A stretch of DNA of 64,000 nucleotides from Pseudomonas sp. RIT409 (GTDB lineage Bacteria > Pseudomonadota > Gammaproteobacteria > Pseudomonadales > Pseudomonadaceae): assembly GCF_003052515.2 (NCBI RefSeq), contig NZ_QARE02000011.1, positions 1 to 64,000 on the forward strand. Direction: 5' to 3'. The notes below the pieces were generated by a model that had not been told where the DNA came from, did not search any database, and saw nothing but the letters and a program-made list of their open reading frames with translations. Shown in pieces: positions 47,342 to 64,000 of this stretch; the first letter of the stretch is position 1, and every line of letters starts with the position of its first letter. A program made the position numbers and the translations under genes.

Positions 47342-47366
47342 ACAAAAAGCCCCTTAAAAGGGGCTC
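47342..47366 (-). terminator. Terminator after tRNA-fMet
   Basis: AGCCCCTT-TTAA-GGGGCT followed by TTTTTG on the minus strand, ten bases after the tRNA. Confidence 0.85.
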
Positions 47367-47375
47367 AGCGAAAAC

Positions 47376-47452
<77 letters not shown>

Positions 47453-47513
47453 ACAAAGCTGGGGCGGAAGTATACGACCGAACCCGATCTGGGTCAATCC
47501 GACACATCCACCT

Positions 47514-47538
47514 ACAAGAAAGCCCGCTACTGCGGGCT
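47514..47538 (-). terminator. Terminator after tRNA-Leu
   Basis: AGCCCGC-AGTA-GCGGGCT stem with TTTCTTG following on the minus strand, 12 bases after the tRNA. Confidence 0.8.
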
Positions 47539-47549
47539 GCCTTGTTAAT

Positions 47550-47635
47550 TGGTACCGAGAAGGGGACTCGAACCCCTACACCCTATGGGCACAACCACCT
47601 CAAGGTTGCGTGTCTACCAATTCCACCACCTCGGC
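47550..47635 (-). tRNA. tRNA-Leu (GAG)
   Basis: 86 nucleotides with encoded CCA. The acceptor starts GCCGAGG, the anticodon loop TTGAGGT gives GAG (reads CUC/CUU), a long variable arm follows the anticodon stem, and the T arm is GGTTCGAGTCC. Confidence 0.97.
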
Positions 47636-47680
47636 ATTACAACTCTTTTTGCAGCCCCAATATCAGCTGCGAATTCCGTA

Positions 47681-48824
<1,144 letters not shown>

Positions 48825-48890
48825 GCTGTACCTCGTCGGTCAAAGTGGGCGCAGATGTTACCCAACAGTTTCAACACTGGCAAGCCGAAA

Positions 48891-50234
48891 TCAGGCGCAA
48901 ACTTCCGTGACCAGTTTCGCGAGCTCGTCAGCGTAACTTTTCACCTGGTTTTCTTCCTCGCCTTCGACCATCACCCGCACCAGGGGCTCTGTCCCGGACT
49001 TGCGCAACAGGACACGCCCGCGCCCACCCATCGCCGCAGTGACCCGCTCGCAGGCTTCCTTCACGGCAGGGTGCTGCACAGGGTCGACCTTGCTGCCTTC
49101 AAAGCGCACATTGACCAATACCTGCGGGCATTTCTTCACACCTTGGCGCGACTCGGCCAGACTCTGACCCGTGCGCTTCAAAGCCAGGAGCACTTGAAGC
49201 GCCGCGATAATGGCGTCGCCAGTCGTGGTGTGCTGGAAGCAAACGACATGGCCTGAGTTTTCGCCGCCTACTTGCCAGTCACGCTCCAACAGCTCAGCGA
49301 TGACGTAACGGTCGCCAACGTTGGCGCGAACGAACGGAATGTTGAGATCGGCCAGCGCCAGCTCCAGCCCCAGGTTGCTCATCAGCGTACCCACGACACC
49401 ACCCTGAAGCCGTCCGCGCTCCAGCAAGTCTCTGGCGATGATGAATAACAGCTCGTCACCGTCGACTACCGTACCGGTGTGATCAACCATCAGCACCCGA
49501 TCGCCGTCGCCATCGAAGCCAATGCCCAGGTCGGCCTTTTCGGCCACCACGGCAGCCTGGAGATTGCCCATGTGGGTCGAGCCGCAGTCGTCGTTGATGT
49601 TCAGCCCGTTAGGGGTAGCAGACAGCACCGAAACCTGAGCGCCCAACTCTCGGAAAACGTTGGGAGCGACCTTGTACGTGGCGCCGTGTGCGCAGTCGAT
49701 CACAAGTTTCAGCCCCGCAAAACTGGTGCTCGTCGGCACGCTGCTTTTGCAGAATTCGATGTATCGACCCGCAGCGTCGTTGATACGCGACACCTTGCCG
49801 AGCTTCTCGGACTCGACAACCGTCATCGGCGCATCGAGCAACTCTTCGATCATCATCTCGATATCGTCCGGCAGCTTGGTGCCCTGCCCGGAGAAAAATT
49901 TGATGCCGTTGTCATAATGCGGGTTATGCGATGCACTGATCACGATGCCCGCTTGCGCCTGAAACGTGCGGGTCAAATAGGCGATTGCCGGGGTTGGCAT
50001 CGGACCTAACAGCATGACATCGGCACCGGCCGCGGAGAGGCCGGCTTCGAGCGCGGATTCGAACATGTAGCCCGAGATACGCGTGTCCTTGCCCACCAGG
50101 ATGCGGCACGCGCCCATCTTGCGGAACGCCATCCCCGCCGCCCAGCCAAGCTTGAGCATGAAATCCGGGGTGATCGGGAATTGACCGACACGACCGCGAA
50201 TGCCGTCTGTTCCGAAATATTTCTTCTTGGTCAT
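48891..50234 (-). CDS. glmM: Phosphoglucosamine mutase
   Basis: 447 residues. The catalytic serine loop is [15 protein letters not shown] (about residue 101), the metal loop [13 protein letters not shown], and the C-terminal phosphate loop VRMSG-like segment is [15 protein letters not shown]. It turns glucosamine-6-phosphate into glucosamine-1-phosphate for peptidoglycan and LPS. The start at 50234 gives [14 protein letters not shown]. 16 bases after folP. Confidence 0.97.
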   Translation of the reverse strand: MTKKKYFGTDGIRGRVGQFPITPDFMLKLGWAAGMAFRKMGACRILVGKDTRISGYMFESALEAGLSAAGADVMLLGPMPTPAIAYLTRTFQAQAGIVISASHNPHYDNGIKFFSGQGTKLPDDIEMMIEELLDAPMTVVESEKLGKVSRINDAAGRYIEFCKSSVPTSTSFAGLKLVIDCAHGATYKVAPNVFRELGAQVSVLSATPNGLNINDDCGSTHMGNLQAAVVAEKADLGIGFDGDGDRVLMVDHTGTVVDGDELLFIIARDLLERGRLQGGVVGTLMSNLGLELALADLNIPFVRANVGDRYVIAELLERDWQVGGENSGHVVCFQHTTTGDAIIAALQVLLALKRTGQSLAESRQGVKKCPQVLVNVRFEGSKVDPVQHPAVKEACERVTAAMGGRGRVLLRKSGTEPLVRVMVEGEEENQVKSYADELAKLVTEVCA

Positions 50235-50250
50235 GGGTGCTCCAGCCTTC

Positions 50251-51102
50251 TTATTTTGCCGACTCGACAGCGGCAATCATCCGCACCACGTCGACAGTTT
50301 CCGCCACATCGTGGACACGTAAAATTTTTGCGCCCTGCATTACAGCCATCGCGGCCAGGGCAAGCGCGCCGTAGAGACGCTCGTCGACAGGCTTGTCCAG
50401 GACCTTCCCGATCATGCTCTTGCGCGAAACGCCGACCAAGAGAGGGCGCCCCAGCGCATGGAGCGCTGGCATGTGCTTGAACAGGCTGAGGTTGTGATCC
50501 AGGGTCTTGGCGAAGCCGTAGCCGGGGTCAAGGACAATGTTCTCAACCGGAATTCCCGCTGCGACACACGCCTCCATGCGCGCCTTGAGAAACGACGCCA
50601 CCTCCCCGACGAGATCGTCGTAGTGTGGATCGTCCTGCATGTTCGTCGGCTCACCGCGCATGTGCATCAGACAAACCGGCAAACCTGTCGCGACAGCGGC
50701 ATCCAAGGCGCCCTCTCGTTGAAGGGAGCGCACGTCGTTGATGAGACCCGCACCAAGGCGAGCCGTCTCCCGCATCACCGCCGGCGTGGAAGTGTCCACG
50801 GAAATGATGACATCGAGTTCGCGGGCGATGGCCTCGACAATCGGCGCAACGCGCTCCAACTCTTCGAGCGGAGCCACTGGCCGGGCGCCAGGACGCGTCG
50901 ACTCCCCCCCGACATCGATGAGCGTGGCGCCCGCCGCGACCATGGACTGGGCATGCCTCAGCGCGAGATCACGCTGTGCGAAACGACCGCCATCCGAAAA
51001 CGAGTCAGGCGTGATGTTGAGGATGCCCATGACATGGGGCCGCGATAAATCAAGAACCCGGTTGCCGCAAGGCAACCGGGTCGGGTACAGCGTGGAAGTC
51101 AT
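50251..51102 (-). CDS. folP: Dihydropteroate synthase
   Basis: 283 residues. Motifs are [29 protein letters not shown]-like ([10 protein letters not shown]) and [10 protein letters not shown]; sulfonamide-target enzyme that joins p-aminobenzoate to the pterin. Follows ftsH by eight bases. Confidence 0.97.
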   Translation of the reverse strand: MTSTLYPTRLPCGNRVLDLSRPHVMGILNITPDSFSDGGRFAQRDLALRHAQSMVAAGATLIDVGGESTRPGARPVAPLEELERVAPIVEAIARELDVIISVDTSTPAVMRETARLGAGLINDVRSLQREGALDAAVATGLPVCLMHMRGEPTNMQDDPHYDDLVGEVASFLKARMEACVAAGIPVENIVLDPGYGFAKTLDHNLSLFKHMPALHALGRPLLVGVSRKSMIGKVLDKPVDERLYGALALAAMAVMQGAKILRVHDVAETVDVVRMIAAVESAK

Positions 51103-51110
51103 GTCAGGCC

Positions 51111-53021
<1,911 letters not shown>

Positions 53022-53208
53022 ATCGTTCAATTAGCTACCCTCTGAAGCAAGCGCCAGGCTGGAGCGTGCCTCGCATGATATTCACCGGCCTAACTTACTA
53101 CAGAACCTACAGGCGTGGCAGGCGGCGTCTGTAACCCTTTGTGAAACTTTGACAACAAGATGTTCGTTACGCTTCGTAAATAAAGCCATTTGAAAAAAGC
53201 TATTGCCT

Positions 53209-53859
53209 TTACTCGAAACCGCCCGGCACTTCATAGCCGCCCTTGAAACCCCGTCCCAGCAGGTATTGCTCGCGGGAACGGTCGCGGGACGACGTGGGCT
53301 TGCGCATCTGCACCTTGTCGAACATTTTCCGGACTTCTTTGTGGTAGGCATCGAAACCTTCCCCCTGGAAGATTTTGATCAAAAAATCACCACCCGGACG
53401 CAATACTCGACCCGCCAGGTCGAGCGCCAGCTCACACAGGAACATGGCGCGTGGCATATCCACAGCGCTTACTCCACTCATATTGGGGGCCATATCCGAA
53501 ATCACAAGGTCCACTTCGGTATTCCCGATAGCCGAGAGGATCTGTTTGAACACATCGTCCTCGGTGAAATCCCCCTGGATAAAGGTCACATCAGGGATGC
53601 TGTCCATTTCCAAGATGTCGGAAGCGATCAAACGCCCTTGCCCACCAATCAGACGACTGGTCACCTGGGACCAGCCTCCTGGGGCGGCACCAAGATCGAC
53701 TACCGTCATCCCTGGACGGATCAAGCGGTCCTTTTCCTGGATTTCCAGCAGTTTGTAGCTCGCACGCGAACGGTAGCCGTCCTTTTGCGCCTGTTTGACG
53801 AAGGGGTCGTTGAAATGCTCTCTGAGCCAGTTATGGCTACTTTTGGAACGCTGCGCCAC
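53209..53859 (-). CDS. rlmE: 23S rRNA 2'-O-methyltransferase RlmE (FtsJ)
   Basis: 216 residues. SAM-binding motif [15 protein letters not shown], the catalytic Lys-Asp-Lys-Glu set in the early [25 protein letters not shown] regions. Methylates U2552 of 23S rRNA. The GTG start at 53859 follows GAGG at six bases; an upstream extension from 53904 is rejected. It precedes ftsH, the usual order. Confidence 0.96.
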   Translation of the reverse strand: MAQRSKSSHNWLREHFNDPFVKQAQKDGYRSRASYKLLEIQEKDRLIRPGMTVVDLGAAPGGWSQVTSRLIGGQGRLIASDILEMDSIPDVTFIQGDFTEDDVFKQILSAIGNTEVDLVISDMAPNMSGVSAVDMPRAMFLCELALDLAGRVLRPGGDFLIKIFQGEGFDAYHKEVRKMFDKVQMRKPTSSRDRSREQYLLGRGFKGGYEVPGGFE

Positions 53860-53961
53860 GGGGCACCTCGATGATAAGGGTCGTGATTGACTGGGCGGAG
53901 CCACGGCCCCTCGGGTAAAATGCCCGCCAATTTTACAGAATCAGACGAAAAGGGTCAGATT

Positions 53962-54270
53962 ATGCCGCTCAATAACGAGCAGAAGAAACAATACAAATCC
54001 ATCGGACATGACCTGAAGCCAGTCTTGATGGTGGCAGGCAATGGGTTGAGCGAGGGCGTACTGGCCGAGCTTGACCGCGCGCTCGTGGATCATGAACTGA
54101 TCAAAGTCCAGATCAAGCTGGAAGACCGCGACGAACGTCGCGCGGTCATCGATGAACTGTGCAAGCTGGGCCGTGCGGAACTCGTGCAGACCATCGGCAA
54201 AATGGCGTTGATTTACCGCAAGAACCCGCAGCCAAACAAGCAACTCTCCAACATCCACCGTTACAAATAA
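53962..54270 (+). CDS. yhbY: CRM-domain RNA-binding protein YhbY
   Basis: 102 residues. The single CRS1-YhbY domain has KSIGHDLKPVLMVAGNGLSEGVLAELDRAL, with the GxxG loop region, and ends KNPQPNKQLSNIHRY. It binds pre-50S particles and helps large-subunit assembly. AAGGG lies eight bases upstream of the ATG at 53962; a longer frame begins in the rlmE promoter region and is rejected. It is divergent from rlmE, and convergent with greA. Confidence 0.94.
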   Translation: MPLNNEQKKQYKSIGHDLKPVLMVAGNGLSEGVLAELDRALVDHELIKVQIKLEDRDERRAVIDELCKLGRAELVQTIGKMALIYRKNPQPNKQLSNIHRYK

Positions 54271-54325
54271 CGGCATCAACGCTCAGGCCGCGAGTTCGCG
54301 CCCCCGAGCGTAACCTGCTTGTCAT

Positions 54326-54350
54326 CGGAAGCCGGAAATCCCGGCTTCCG
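54326..54350. terminator. Bidirectional hairpin between yhbY and greA
   Basis: CGGAAGCCGG and CCGGCTTCCG form a ten-base stem with a five-base loop, extended by CCTGCT/AGCAGG. There is no T run, so termination is only likely, not sure. Confidence 0.6.
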
Positions 54351-54360
54351 AGGCAGCAGG

Positions 54361-54843
54361 TCAGATGTGCTTGACCTCCACGATTTCGTACTCGACCAGA
54401 CCGCTTGGGGTCTTGATCGCAACGACATCGCCTTCTTCCTTGCCAATGATCGCCCGGGCAATCGGCGCACTCACCGAGATCTTGCCGAGTTTGATATTGG
54501 CTTCATCTTCGCCCACGATCTGGTAGGTCACCTGCTCGTCGGTATCGACGTTCGCCAGATCGACGGTCGTACCGAAGATAACCTTACCGGTGTGCGCGAT
54601 GGTGGTGACGTCGATCACCACGGAGTTCTGCAAGCGCCCCTCAATATCCCGGATTCGCGCCTCGACCATGCCCTGCTCTTCACGAGCGGCATGGTATTCG
54701 GCATTTTCCTTCAGGTCGCCCAACTCACGCGCCTCACCGATAGCCTGGCTCAAGCGCGGACGCTCGACCTTGCTCAGGTGATTCAGCTCTTCTTCCAGGG
54801 CGCGGGCGCCCTGAACGGTCATTGGATATTTGGTCATGCTCAT
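54361..54843 (-). CDS. greA: Transcription elongation factor GreA
   Basis: 160 residues from ATG at 54843, which overlaps the carB stop as ATGA and has AGGA eight bases upstream; a second ATG two codons later gives the 158-residue form. N-terminal coiled coil with [17 protein letters not shown] at its tip, then a C-terminal FKBP-like domain. Rescues stalled RNA polymerase by transcript cleavage. Last gene of the carA-carB-greA row. Confidence 0.97.
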   Translation of the reverse strand: MSMTKYPMTVQGARALEEELNHLSKVERPRLSQAIGEARELGDLKENAEYHAAREEQGMVEARIRDIEGRLQNSVVIDVTTIAHTGKVIFGTTVDLANVDTDEQVTYQIVGEDEANIKLGKISVSAPIARAIIGKEEGDVVAIKTPSGLVEYEIVEVKHI

Positions 54844-57800
54844 GCGTTAAGTCCTGCGTGCAGATCCTGCAAGCGACGAACGGTTTTTTCCGGACCGAAT
54901 TTCAACGCTTCGCAGATGGCTTCACCGGCCGCGATGGTGGTCGTGCAGTAAATCTTGTGCTGCAACGCATTGCGGCGGATCGAATAAGAGTCAGCAATGG
55001 ACTGACGGCCTTCGGTCGTGTTGATGATCAGCGACACCTCGTCGTTCTTGATCATGTCGACCACGTGTGGACGGCCCTCGGTCACCTTGTTGACACGACG
55101 AACTTTCAGACCGGCCGCCTCGATGACGCGTGCAGTGCCTGCAGTGGCCACGACTTCGAAGCCCAGTTCGATCAAGTCGCGGGCAACGCCTGCAACCAAT
55201 TGCTTGTCATCATCACGGACGCTGATGAACGCGGTGCCACCGGTCGGCAGCACTTCGCTTGCACCCATCTGCGCCTTGGCGAATGCCTCGCCAAATGTAT
55301 CACCCACCCCCATGACTTCGCCGGTCGACTTCATTTCCGGGCCGAGGATCGGGTCGACGCCAGGGAATTTGGCGAAGGGGAATACTGCTTCCTTGACACT
55401 GTAGAAGTTCGGGATGATTTCCTGAGTGAAGCCCAACTCTTTCAGGGTCTTACCCGCCATGACGCGCGCAGCGATCATGGCCAGCGAAGTGCCGATGCAC
55501 TTGGAAACGAAAGGCACGGTACGCGAAGCCCGTGGGTTAACTTCGATCACGTAGATCTTGTCGCCCTGCAGTGCCAGTTGTACGTTCATCAGGCCCACAA
55601 CGCCCAGCTCGAGCGCCATCTTGCGCACCTGCTCACGGACTTGATCCTGCACGTCCTTGCTGAGCGAATAAGGCGGCAGCGAGCACGCTGAGTCACCCGA
55701 GTGAACACCCGCCTGCTCGATGTGCTGCATGATCGCGCCGATGACCACGTCGGTACCGTCACAAACCGCATCGACGTCCATCTCGATGGCGCAGTTGAGG
55801 AAGTGATCGAGCAACACCGGGCTGTCGTTGGAAACCTGCACCGCTTCGCGCAGGTAACGCTTCAATTCGTCCAGTTCATAGACGATCTCCATGGCGCGCC
55901 CACCCAGAACGTAGGACGGACGCACCACCAGTGGGTAGCCGATGCCGCCGGCAGCCTGAATGGCTTCGTCCTCGCTGCGCACGGTAGCGTTCGGCGGCTG
56001 CAGCAGGTTCAAGCGCTGAACCATCTGCTGGAAGCGTTCACGGTCTTCGGCACGGTCGATGGCATCGGGGCTGGTGCCGATGATCGGTACGCCCGCCTCT
56101 TCCAGGGCACGTGCCAGCTTCAAAGGCGTCTGGCCACCGTAGTGCACGATGACACCTTTCGGCTTCTCGACACGGCAGATTTCCAGCACGTCTTCCAGCG
56201 TCAGCGGCTCGAAGTACAGACGGTCCGAGGTGTCATAGTCGGTGGACACGGTTTCCGGGTTGCAGTTGACCATGATGGTCTCGTAACCGTCTTCACGCAG
56301 GGCCAGCGCGGCATGCACACAGCAGTAGTCGAACTCGATACCTTGCCCGATACGGTTCGGGCCGCCACCCAGAATCATGATCTTGTCGCGAGTGGACGGA
56401 TTGGCCTCGCACTCTTCCTCGTACGTGGAGTACAGGTAGGCGGTGTCGGTGGCGAACTCGGCTGCGCACGTGTCGACGCGCTTGTAAACCGGCAGCACCT
56501 CCAGCTTGTGGCGATGGCGACGCAGGTTCTTGTCGGTGATGCCCAGCAGCTTGGCCAGACGCTGATCGGAGAAGCCCTTGCGCTTCAGGCGCAGCATCAG
56601 GTCTTTGTCGATGGAGGACAGGGCCAGGGTCTTGACCTTCTCCTCTTCCTTGATCAGGTCTTCGATCTGGATCAGGAACCAGTGATCAATGTTGGTCAGG
56701 GCGAAAATTTCGTCGCGCGTCATGCCCGCCCGGAAAGCGTCGGCAACGTACCAGATACGCTCGGCACCCGGCACCGTCAGTTCGCGCTTGAGGATGCTGT
56801 TGGCTTCAGGCCCGGCCAGATCGACTTTAGGGTCCAGACCGCAAGCCCCCACTTCCAGGCCGCGAAGAGCCTTCTGCAGCGACTCCTGGAACGTGCGGCC
56901 GATGGCCATGACTTCACCCACGGATTTCATCTGGGTGGTCAGGCGAGCGTCGGCTTTCGGGAATTTCTCGAAGGCAAAGCGCGGCAGCTTGGTCACGACG
57001 TAGTCGATGGAAGGCTCGAAGGACGCTGGCGTGCGGCCGCCAGTGATGTCGTTCTGCAATTCGTCGAGGGTGTACCCGATGGCCAGCTTGGCAGCGATCT
57101 TGGCGATCGGGAAACCGGTGGCTTTGGAGGCCAGGGCCGATGAGCGGGAAACCCGCGGGTTCATCTCGATCACAACCATGCGGCCGGTGTCCGGGCAGAT
57201 ACCGAACTGGACGTTGGAACCCCCGGTTTCAACGCCGATCTCACGCAGCACCGCCAGCGAGGCGTTGCGCATGATCTGGTATTCCTTGTCGGTCAAGGTC
57301 TGTGCAGGCGCGACGGTGATCGAGTCACCGGTATGCACGCCCATCGGGTCGAAGTTCTCGATGGAGCAGACGATGATGCAGTTGTCCTTTTTGTCACGGA
57401 CAACTTCCATTTCGTATTCTTTCCAGCCGATCAGCGATTCGTCGATCAGCAGTTCCTTGGTCGGCGACAGATCCAGACCGCGAGCGCAGATCTCTTCGAA
57501 TTCTTCACGGTTGTAGGCGATGCCGCCGCCGGTGCCGCCCATGGTGAAGGACGGACGAATGATGCATGGGAAGCCCAGCTTCTCGAGGACCGCATTGGCC
57601 TCTTCCATGCTGTGGGCGATACCGGAGCGCGGGCATTCCAGACCGATGGATTTCATGGCCTTGTCGAAACGGGACCGGTCTTCGGCCTTGTCGATGGTGT
57701 CGGCGTTGGCCCCGATCATTTCGACGCCGAACTTCTCCAGGACGCCTTCGCGTTCCAGATCCAGTGCGCAGTTCAACGCAGTCTGGCCGCCCATGGTTGG

Positions 57801-58061
57801 CAGCAGTGCGTCTGGACGCTCTTTCTCGATGATCTTGGCAACGGTCGCCCACTTGATCGGCTCGATGTAAGTGGCGTCGGCCATGGCCGGGTCGGTCATG
57901 ATGGTGGCTGGGTTGGAGTTCACCAGAATGACGCGGTAACCCTCCTCGCGCAGCGCCTTGCAGGCCTGAGCGCCGGAGTAGTCGAATTCACAGGCCTGGC
58001 CGATCACGATCGGGCCAGCACCAAGAATCAGGATGCTTTTAATGTCTGTACGTTTTGGCAT
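54840..58061 (-). CDS. carB: Carbamoyl-phosphate synthase, large subunit
   Basis: 1073 residues, the normal size. Two homologous synthetase halves with ATP-grasp folds (first [21 protein letters not shown], second [20 protein letters not shown]) and a C-terminal MGS-like allosteric domain, which binds ornithine and UMP in E. coli. Makes carbamoyl phosphate from bicarbonate, ammonia and two ATP, for arginine and pyrimidines. 127 bases separate it from carA. Confidence 0.98.
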   Translation of the reverse strand: MPKRTDIKSILILGAGPIVIGQACEFDYSGAQACKALREEGYRVILVNSNPATIMTDPAMADATYIEPIKWATVAKIIEKERPDALLPTMGGQTALNCALDLEREGVLEKFGVEMIGANADTIDKAEDRSRFDKAMKSIGLECPRSGIAHSMEEANAVLEKLGFPCIIRPSFTMGGTGGGIAYNREEFEEICARGLDLSPTKELLIDESLIGWKEYEMEVVRDKKDNCIIVCSIENFDPMGVHTGDSITVAPAQTLTDKEYQIMRNASLAVLREIGVETGGSNVQFGICPDTGRMVVIEMNPRVSRSSALASKATGFPIAKIAAKLAIGYTLDELQNDITGGRTPASFEPSIDYVVTKLPRFAFEKFPKADARLTTQMKSVGEVMAIGRTFQESLQKALRGLEVGACGLDPKVDLAGPEANSILKRELTVPGAERIWYVADAFRAGMTRDEIFALTNIDHWFLIQIEDLIKEEEKVKTLALSSIDKDLMLRLKRKGFSDQRLAKLLGITDKNLRRHRHKLEVLPVYKRVDTCAAEFATDTAYLYSTYEEECEANPSTRDKIMILGGGPNRIGQGIEFDYCCVHAALALREDGYETIMVNCNPETVSTDYDTSDRLYFEPLTLEDVLEICRVEKPKGVIVHYGGQTPLKLARALEEAGVPIIGTSPDAIDRAEDRERFQQMVQRLNLLQPPNATVRSEDEAIQAAGGIGYPLVVRPSYVLGGRAMEIVYELDELKRYLREAVQVSNDSPVLLDHFLNCAIEMDVDAVCDGTDVVIGAIMQHIEQAGVHSGDSACSLPPYSLSKDVQDQVREQVRKMALELGVVGLMNVQLALQGDKIYVIEVNPRASRTVPFVSKCIGTSLAMIAARVMAGKTLKELGFTQEIIPNFYSVKEAVFPFAKFPGVDPILGPEMKSTGEVMGVGDTFGEAFAKAQMGASEVLPTGGTAFISVRDDDKQLVAGVARDLIELGFEVVATAGTARVIEAAGLKVRRVNKVTEGRPHVVDMIKNDEVSLIINTTEGRQSIADSYSIRRNALQHKIYCTTTIAAGEAICEALKFGPEKTVRRLQDLHAGLNA

Positions 58062-58188
58062 GGGTTGTCACTCGAATCCTGTGTCAGTCGGCAAGCCGTC
58101 TTGAACATTCTCTGAGGTGGCCGGGCAGGCTGTCGGATGAATCCGGCCTGCCGCAGCCACCTGCTCGCTACAGTCGCAAGTCAGCCGC

Positions 58189-59325
58189 TTAGCGGCGCTT
58201 GGCCATGGCTGTGATAAAGCGATCAAACAGCGGCGCGACGTCGTTAGGGCCCGGGCTCGCTTCAGGGTGACCCTGGAAGCTGAAGGCGTCCTTGTCGGTG
58301 CGCTCGATACCTTGCAGGGTGCCGTCGAACAGCGATTTGTGAATCGCGCGGACGTTGCCCGGCAAGGTGGCTTCGTCGACCGCAAAGCCGTGGTTCTGGC
58401 TGGTGATCATGACGACACCAGTGTCCATATCCTGAACCGGGTGGTTGGCACCGTGGTGGCCGTGACCCATCTTGACGGTTTTCGCACCCGAGGCCAGGGC
58501 CAGCAGTTGGTGACCCAGGCAGATACCGAATACCGGAATGTCGGTTTCCAGAACATCCTTGATGGCTTGAATGGCGTAGTCGCAGGGCTCGGGATCGCCT
58601 GGGCCGTTGGACAGGAATACGCCGTCCGGGTTGAGGGCCAACACTTCACGAGCAGGGGTCTGGGCAGGCACCACGGTCACGCGGCAGCCGCGCTCGACCA
58701 GCATGCGCAGGATGTTGGTCTTGACGCCGTAGTCGTACGCCACGACGTTGTACGGCAGGTCAGCGGCAGCGATGTCAGGGTGGCTGTCGGTCTGCAGGCT
58801 CCAAACGCTGGAACGCCACTCGTAGCTTTCCTTGGTGCTGACGACCTTGGCCAGGTCCATGCCTTTCAGGCCGGGGAAGCCACGCGCTGCTGCGATGGCC
58901 GCTTCTTCGGAAATGTTGTCGCCGGCCATGATGCAGCCGTCCTGGGCGCCTTTCTCGCGCAGGATGCGAGTGAGACGTCGAGTATCGATGCCTGCGATGG
59001 CGACAACGTTGTTGGCTTTCAGGTAGTCAGCCAGCGACATTTTGTTGCGCCAGTTGCTCGCGACCAGAGGCAGATCGCGAATCACCAGACCGGCGGACCA
59101 CACGCGGTCCGACTCGGCATCTTCCGGGGTGGTGCCGGTGTTGCCGATATGAGGGTAGGTCAAGGTAACGATTTGCTGGGCATAGGAAGGATCGGTAAGG
59201 ATTTCCTGATAGCCGGTCATTGCGGTGTTGAACACCACCTCACCAACGGTCTGACCGTCGGCTCCAATGGCTTCGCCGCGAAAAATGCTGCCATCAGCAA
59301 GGGCGAGTATGGCTGGCTTAGTCAA
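58189..59325 (-). CDS. carA: Carbamoyl-phosphate synthase, small subunit
   Basis: 378 residues from TTG at 59325, preceded by GGGAGG at five bases; the longer frame in the leader is rejected. Class-I glutamine amidotransferase with the catalytic cysteine at residue 269 in GICLGHQLL and the His-Glu pair in [11 protein letters not shown]. Supplies ammonia to CarB. A structured leader with a terminator precedes it (59370-59412). Confidence 0.97.
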   Translation of the reverse strand: MTKPAILALADGSIFRGEAIGADGQTVGEVVFNTAMTGYQEILTDPSYAQQIVTLTYPHIGNTGTTPEDAESDRVWSAGLVIRDLPLVASNWRNKMSLADYLKANNVVAIAGIDTRRLTRILREKGAQDGCIMAGDNISEEAAIAAARGFPGLKGMDLAKVVSTKESYEWRSSVWSLQTDSHPDIAAADLPYNVVAYDYGVKTNILRMLVERGCRVTVVPAQTPAREVLALNPDGVFLSNGPGDPEPCDYAIQAIKDVLETDIPVFGICLGHQLLALASGAKTVKMGHGHHGANHPVQDMDTGVVMITSQNHGFAVDEATLPGNVRAIHKSLFDGTLQGIERTDKDAFSFQGHPEASPGPNDVAPLFDRFITAMAKRR

Positions 59326-59369
59326 GAAGACCTCCCGTAATAAAGCCTGAAAGGGCGATCGCAGGTTGT

Positions 59370-59412
59370 AAAAAAGCGGAATGACGTATTGACACGTCAC
59401 CCCGCTTTTTTT
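59370..59412 (-). terminator. Attenuator-like intrinsic terminator in the carA leader
   Basis: Minus-strand stem AAAAAAAGCGGGGTGACG / CGTCATTCCGCTTTTTT with a short loop and a T run, 45 bases before the carA start. It either ends the dapB transcript or attenuates carA. Confidence 0.8.
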
Positions 59413-59444
59413 CGTCGAATTATCTGCGCGCTTTTAGTGGACAC
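59397..59444 (-). CDS. Candidate carA leader peptide (15 codons)
   Basis: GTG at 59444 opens [15 protein letters not shown] and the stop TGA (59399-59397) falls in the left arm of the terminator. Tandem Arg-Arg then Lys-Lys codons precede the stem. No strong ribosome binding site is seen, so translation is unproven. In P. aeruginosa, carAB leader attenuation with a short peptide was proposed, as I recall. Confidence 0.4.
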   Translation of the reverse strand: MSTKSAQIIRRKKAG

Positions 59445-59617
59445 ACTAAAGCTGTAGCTTACAGAAAAAGGCTTTTTTAATCCACCGCTAAAACGCCTTG
59501 AAGGCAGAGGAATGCGACAGGCCATCGCGAAGCGGTGTACCACTGCAGGTGCAATACCAGGGAAAACCTGTTTCACACCTGCAGCGGAAGGGAGATCAAA
59601 CGATCAACAAAGGGCGA

Positions 59618-61562
<1,945 letters not shown>

Positions 61563-61910
61563 AAGTTTTCTGCACTCTTGAGGACGTCCGACACCACGCT
61601 CCTGAGCGTGTCGAACTCGTTGAGCCCCTTTCAGGCCCGGACCCAACTCACGTCAATTAACGATCCTGGTCTTGGTTCAACGGCCTTTGATCGACCGAGT
61701 AAAACGGCAGAACAAACCGGACTGCAGGAGCAAACCGGCTTAGCCACAAGGCGCACGACATGATTCGCGCCCCTTAGAATTTTGCGGATTCCAGACACGC
61801 CAACGCGGGAGCAAGCCCCCGCGCGGCGACATCCTACCAGCGACCACTCAAAAGTGGTCAACCGGCGATCAAGTGAGCCTGCGCTTTCTCAGGGCTTCTC
61901 ACTTCACCCA
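61563..61910. other. dnaK-dnaJ intergenic region
   Basis: 348 bases with no gene. It holds a GACCACT/AGTGGTC hairpin at 61842-61859, a CGCGGG/CCCGCG stem at 61804-61823 resembling part of a REP sequence, and no clear promoter. dnaJ may be read from dnaK or from its own start here. Confidence 0.45.
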
Positions 61911-63827
<1,917 letters not shown>

Positions 63828-63907
63828 GTTTGACTCTCCCGAAACTTTAATTAGGTTGCCGCAACTGCATTTACAAATTGCGGTAATTCTTTGAATGCAT
63901 GGCCTTG

Positions 63908-63935
63908 TAATGGGGGCCGCTCAGCCGATTTCAAG
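63908..63935 (-). promoter_or_regulatory. Sigma-32 heat-shock promoter of dnaK
   Basis: Minus strand: CTTGAA (63935-63930), a 14-base spacer and CCCCATTA (63915-63908), a close match to the sigma-32 consensus. It is about 80 bases before the dnaK ATG. Confidence 0.8.
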
Positions 63936-64000
63936 CCTGCTCATCAATCGATGGCGCAACGGGCGACGGCGCCTTGCTGACCACGACCATGGCTGGGCGA
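63931..64000 (-). CDS. grpE: GrpE nucleotide-exchange factor, C-terminal end (partial)
   Basis: The last 22 codons and the stop of a gene that continues past the window: RPAMVVVSKAPSPVAP then SIDEQA. The order grpE-dnaK-dnaJ and the C-terminal RPAMVVVSK pattern identify it. The stop codon is overlapped by the dnaK sigma-32 promoter. Confidence 0.9.
   Translation of the reverse strand, partial: RPAMVVVSKAPSPVAPSIDEQA

Noticed and set aside
53887-53961. Longer yhbY starting at 53887
   Set aside because: It would begin inside the rlmE-yhbY promoter region; the ATG at 53962 has the ribosome binding site and the family N terminus.
58062-58188. Extra small gene between carA and carB, as described for some pseudomonads
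   Set aside because: The gap is only 127 bases and contains no credible frame with a ribosome binding site.

Overview
The window is chromosomal DNA of a fluorescent Pseudomonas, most probably of the P. syringae group. The core gene orders (ftsH-folP-glmM-tpiA-secG-tRNA-Leu-tRNA-fMet-rimP-nusA-infB-rbfA-truB-rpsO-pnp and grpE-dnaK-dnaJ-dapB-carA-carB-greA) are those of pseudomonads. A uronate dehydrogenase next to an SMP-30 lactonase is a pair known from P. syringae. GC content is high throughout except in a few gaps. The species call is inference; no rRNA is present.

Bases 1-14,818 hold mostly independent housekeeping and accessory genes: the end of a zinc metallopeptidase gene, a secreted alpha/beta hydrolase, a HAD phosphatase overlapping tesB, a GNAT acetyltransferase, a histone-deacetylase-like hydrolase, a flavoprotein, an acyltransferase-3 membrane protein, a small secreted protein made of six 13-residue repeats, two chemoreceptors (one transmembrane HBM type, one soluble BdlA-like), an orphan solute-binding protein, a phosphoesterase and an MFS transporter. 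Both chemoreceptor genes have sequences fitting flagellar sigma-28 promoters.

Bases 14,967-25,301 are a sugar/polyol region. A LacI-family regulator is followed by a convergent six-gene operon: solute-binding protein, ABC ATPase, permease, zinc alcohol dehydrogenase, FGGY kinase and a DCXR-like SDR. A shared operator-like palindrome lies upstream of the regulator and over the operon promoter. Divergent from this operon are uronate dehydrogenase and its lactonase, with a sigma-70 promoter and a different palindrome.

Bases 25,597-30,181 are a sulfate-ester/sulfonate scavenging operon: an AtsK-like dioxygenase plus an ABC importer with two permeases. Bases 30,208-37,437 are a signalling island: diguanylate cyclase, receiver-CheC protein, lone receiver, GGDEF-EAL protein and a FixL/FixJ-like pair.

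From 37,859 to the end the window is core genome, nearly all on the minus strand: a BON-domain periplasmic protein with a sigma-54-type promoter, pnp/rpsO, the nusA-infB translation operon, two tRNAs, secG, tpiA, glmM, folP, ftsH, rlmE, yhbY (+ strand), greA, carB, carA, dapB, dnaJ, dnaK and the last 22 codons of grpE. The carA leader has a strong intrinsic terminator and a 15-codon open frame with tandem arginine codons that ends inside the terminator stem, which suggests attenuation. A sigma-32 promoter for dnaK overlaps the grpE stop codon.
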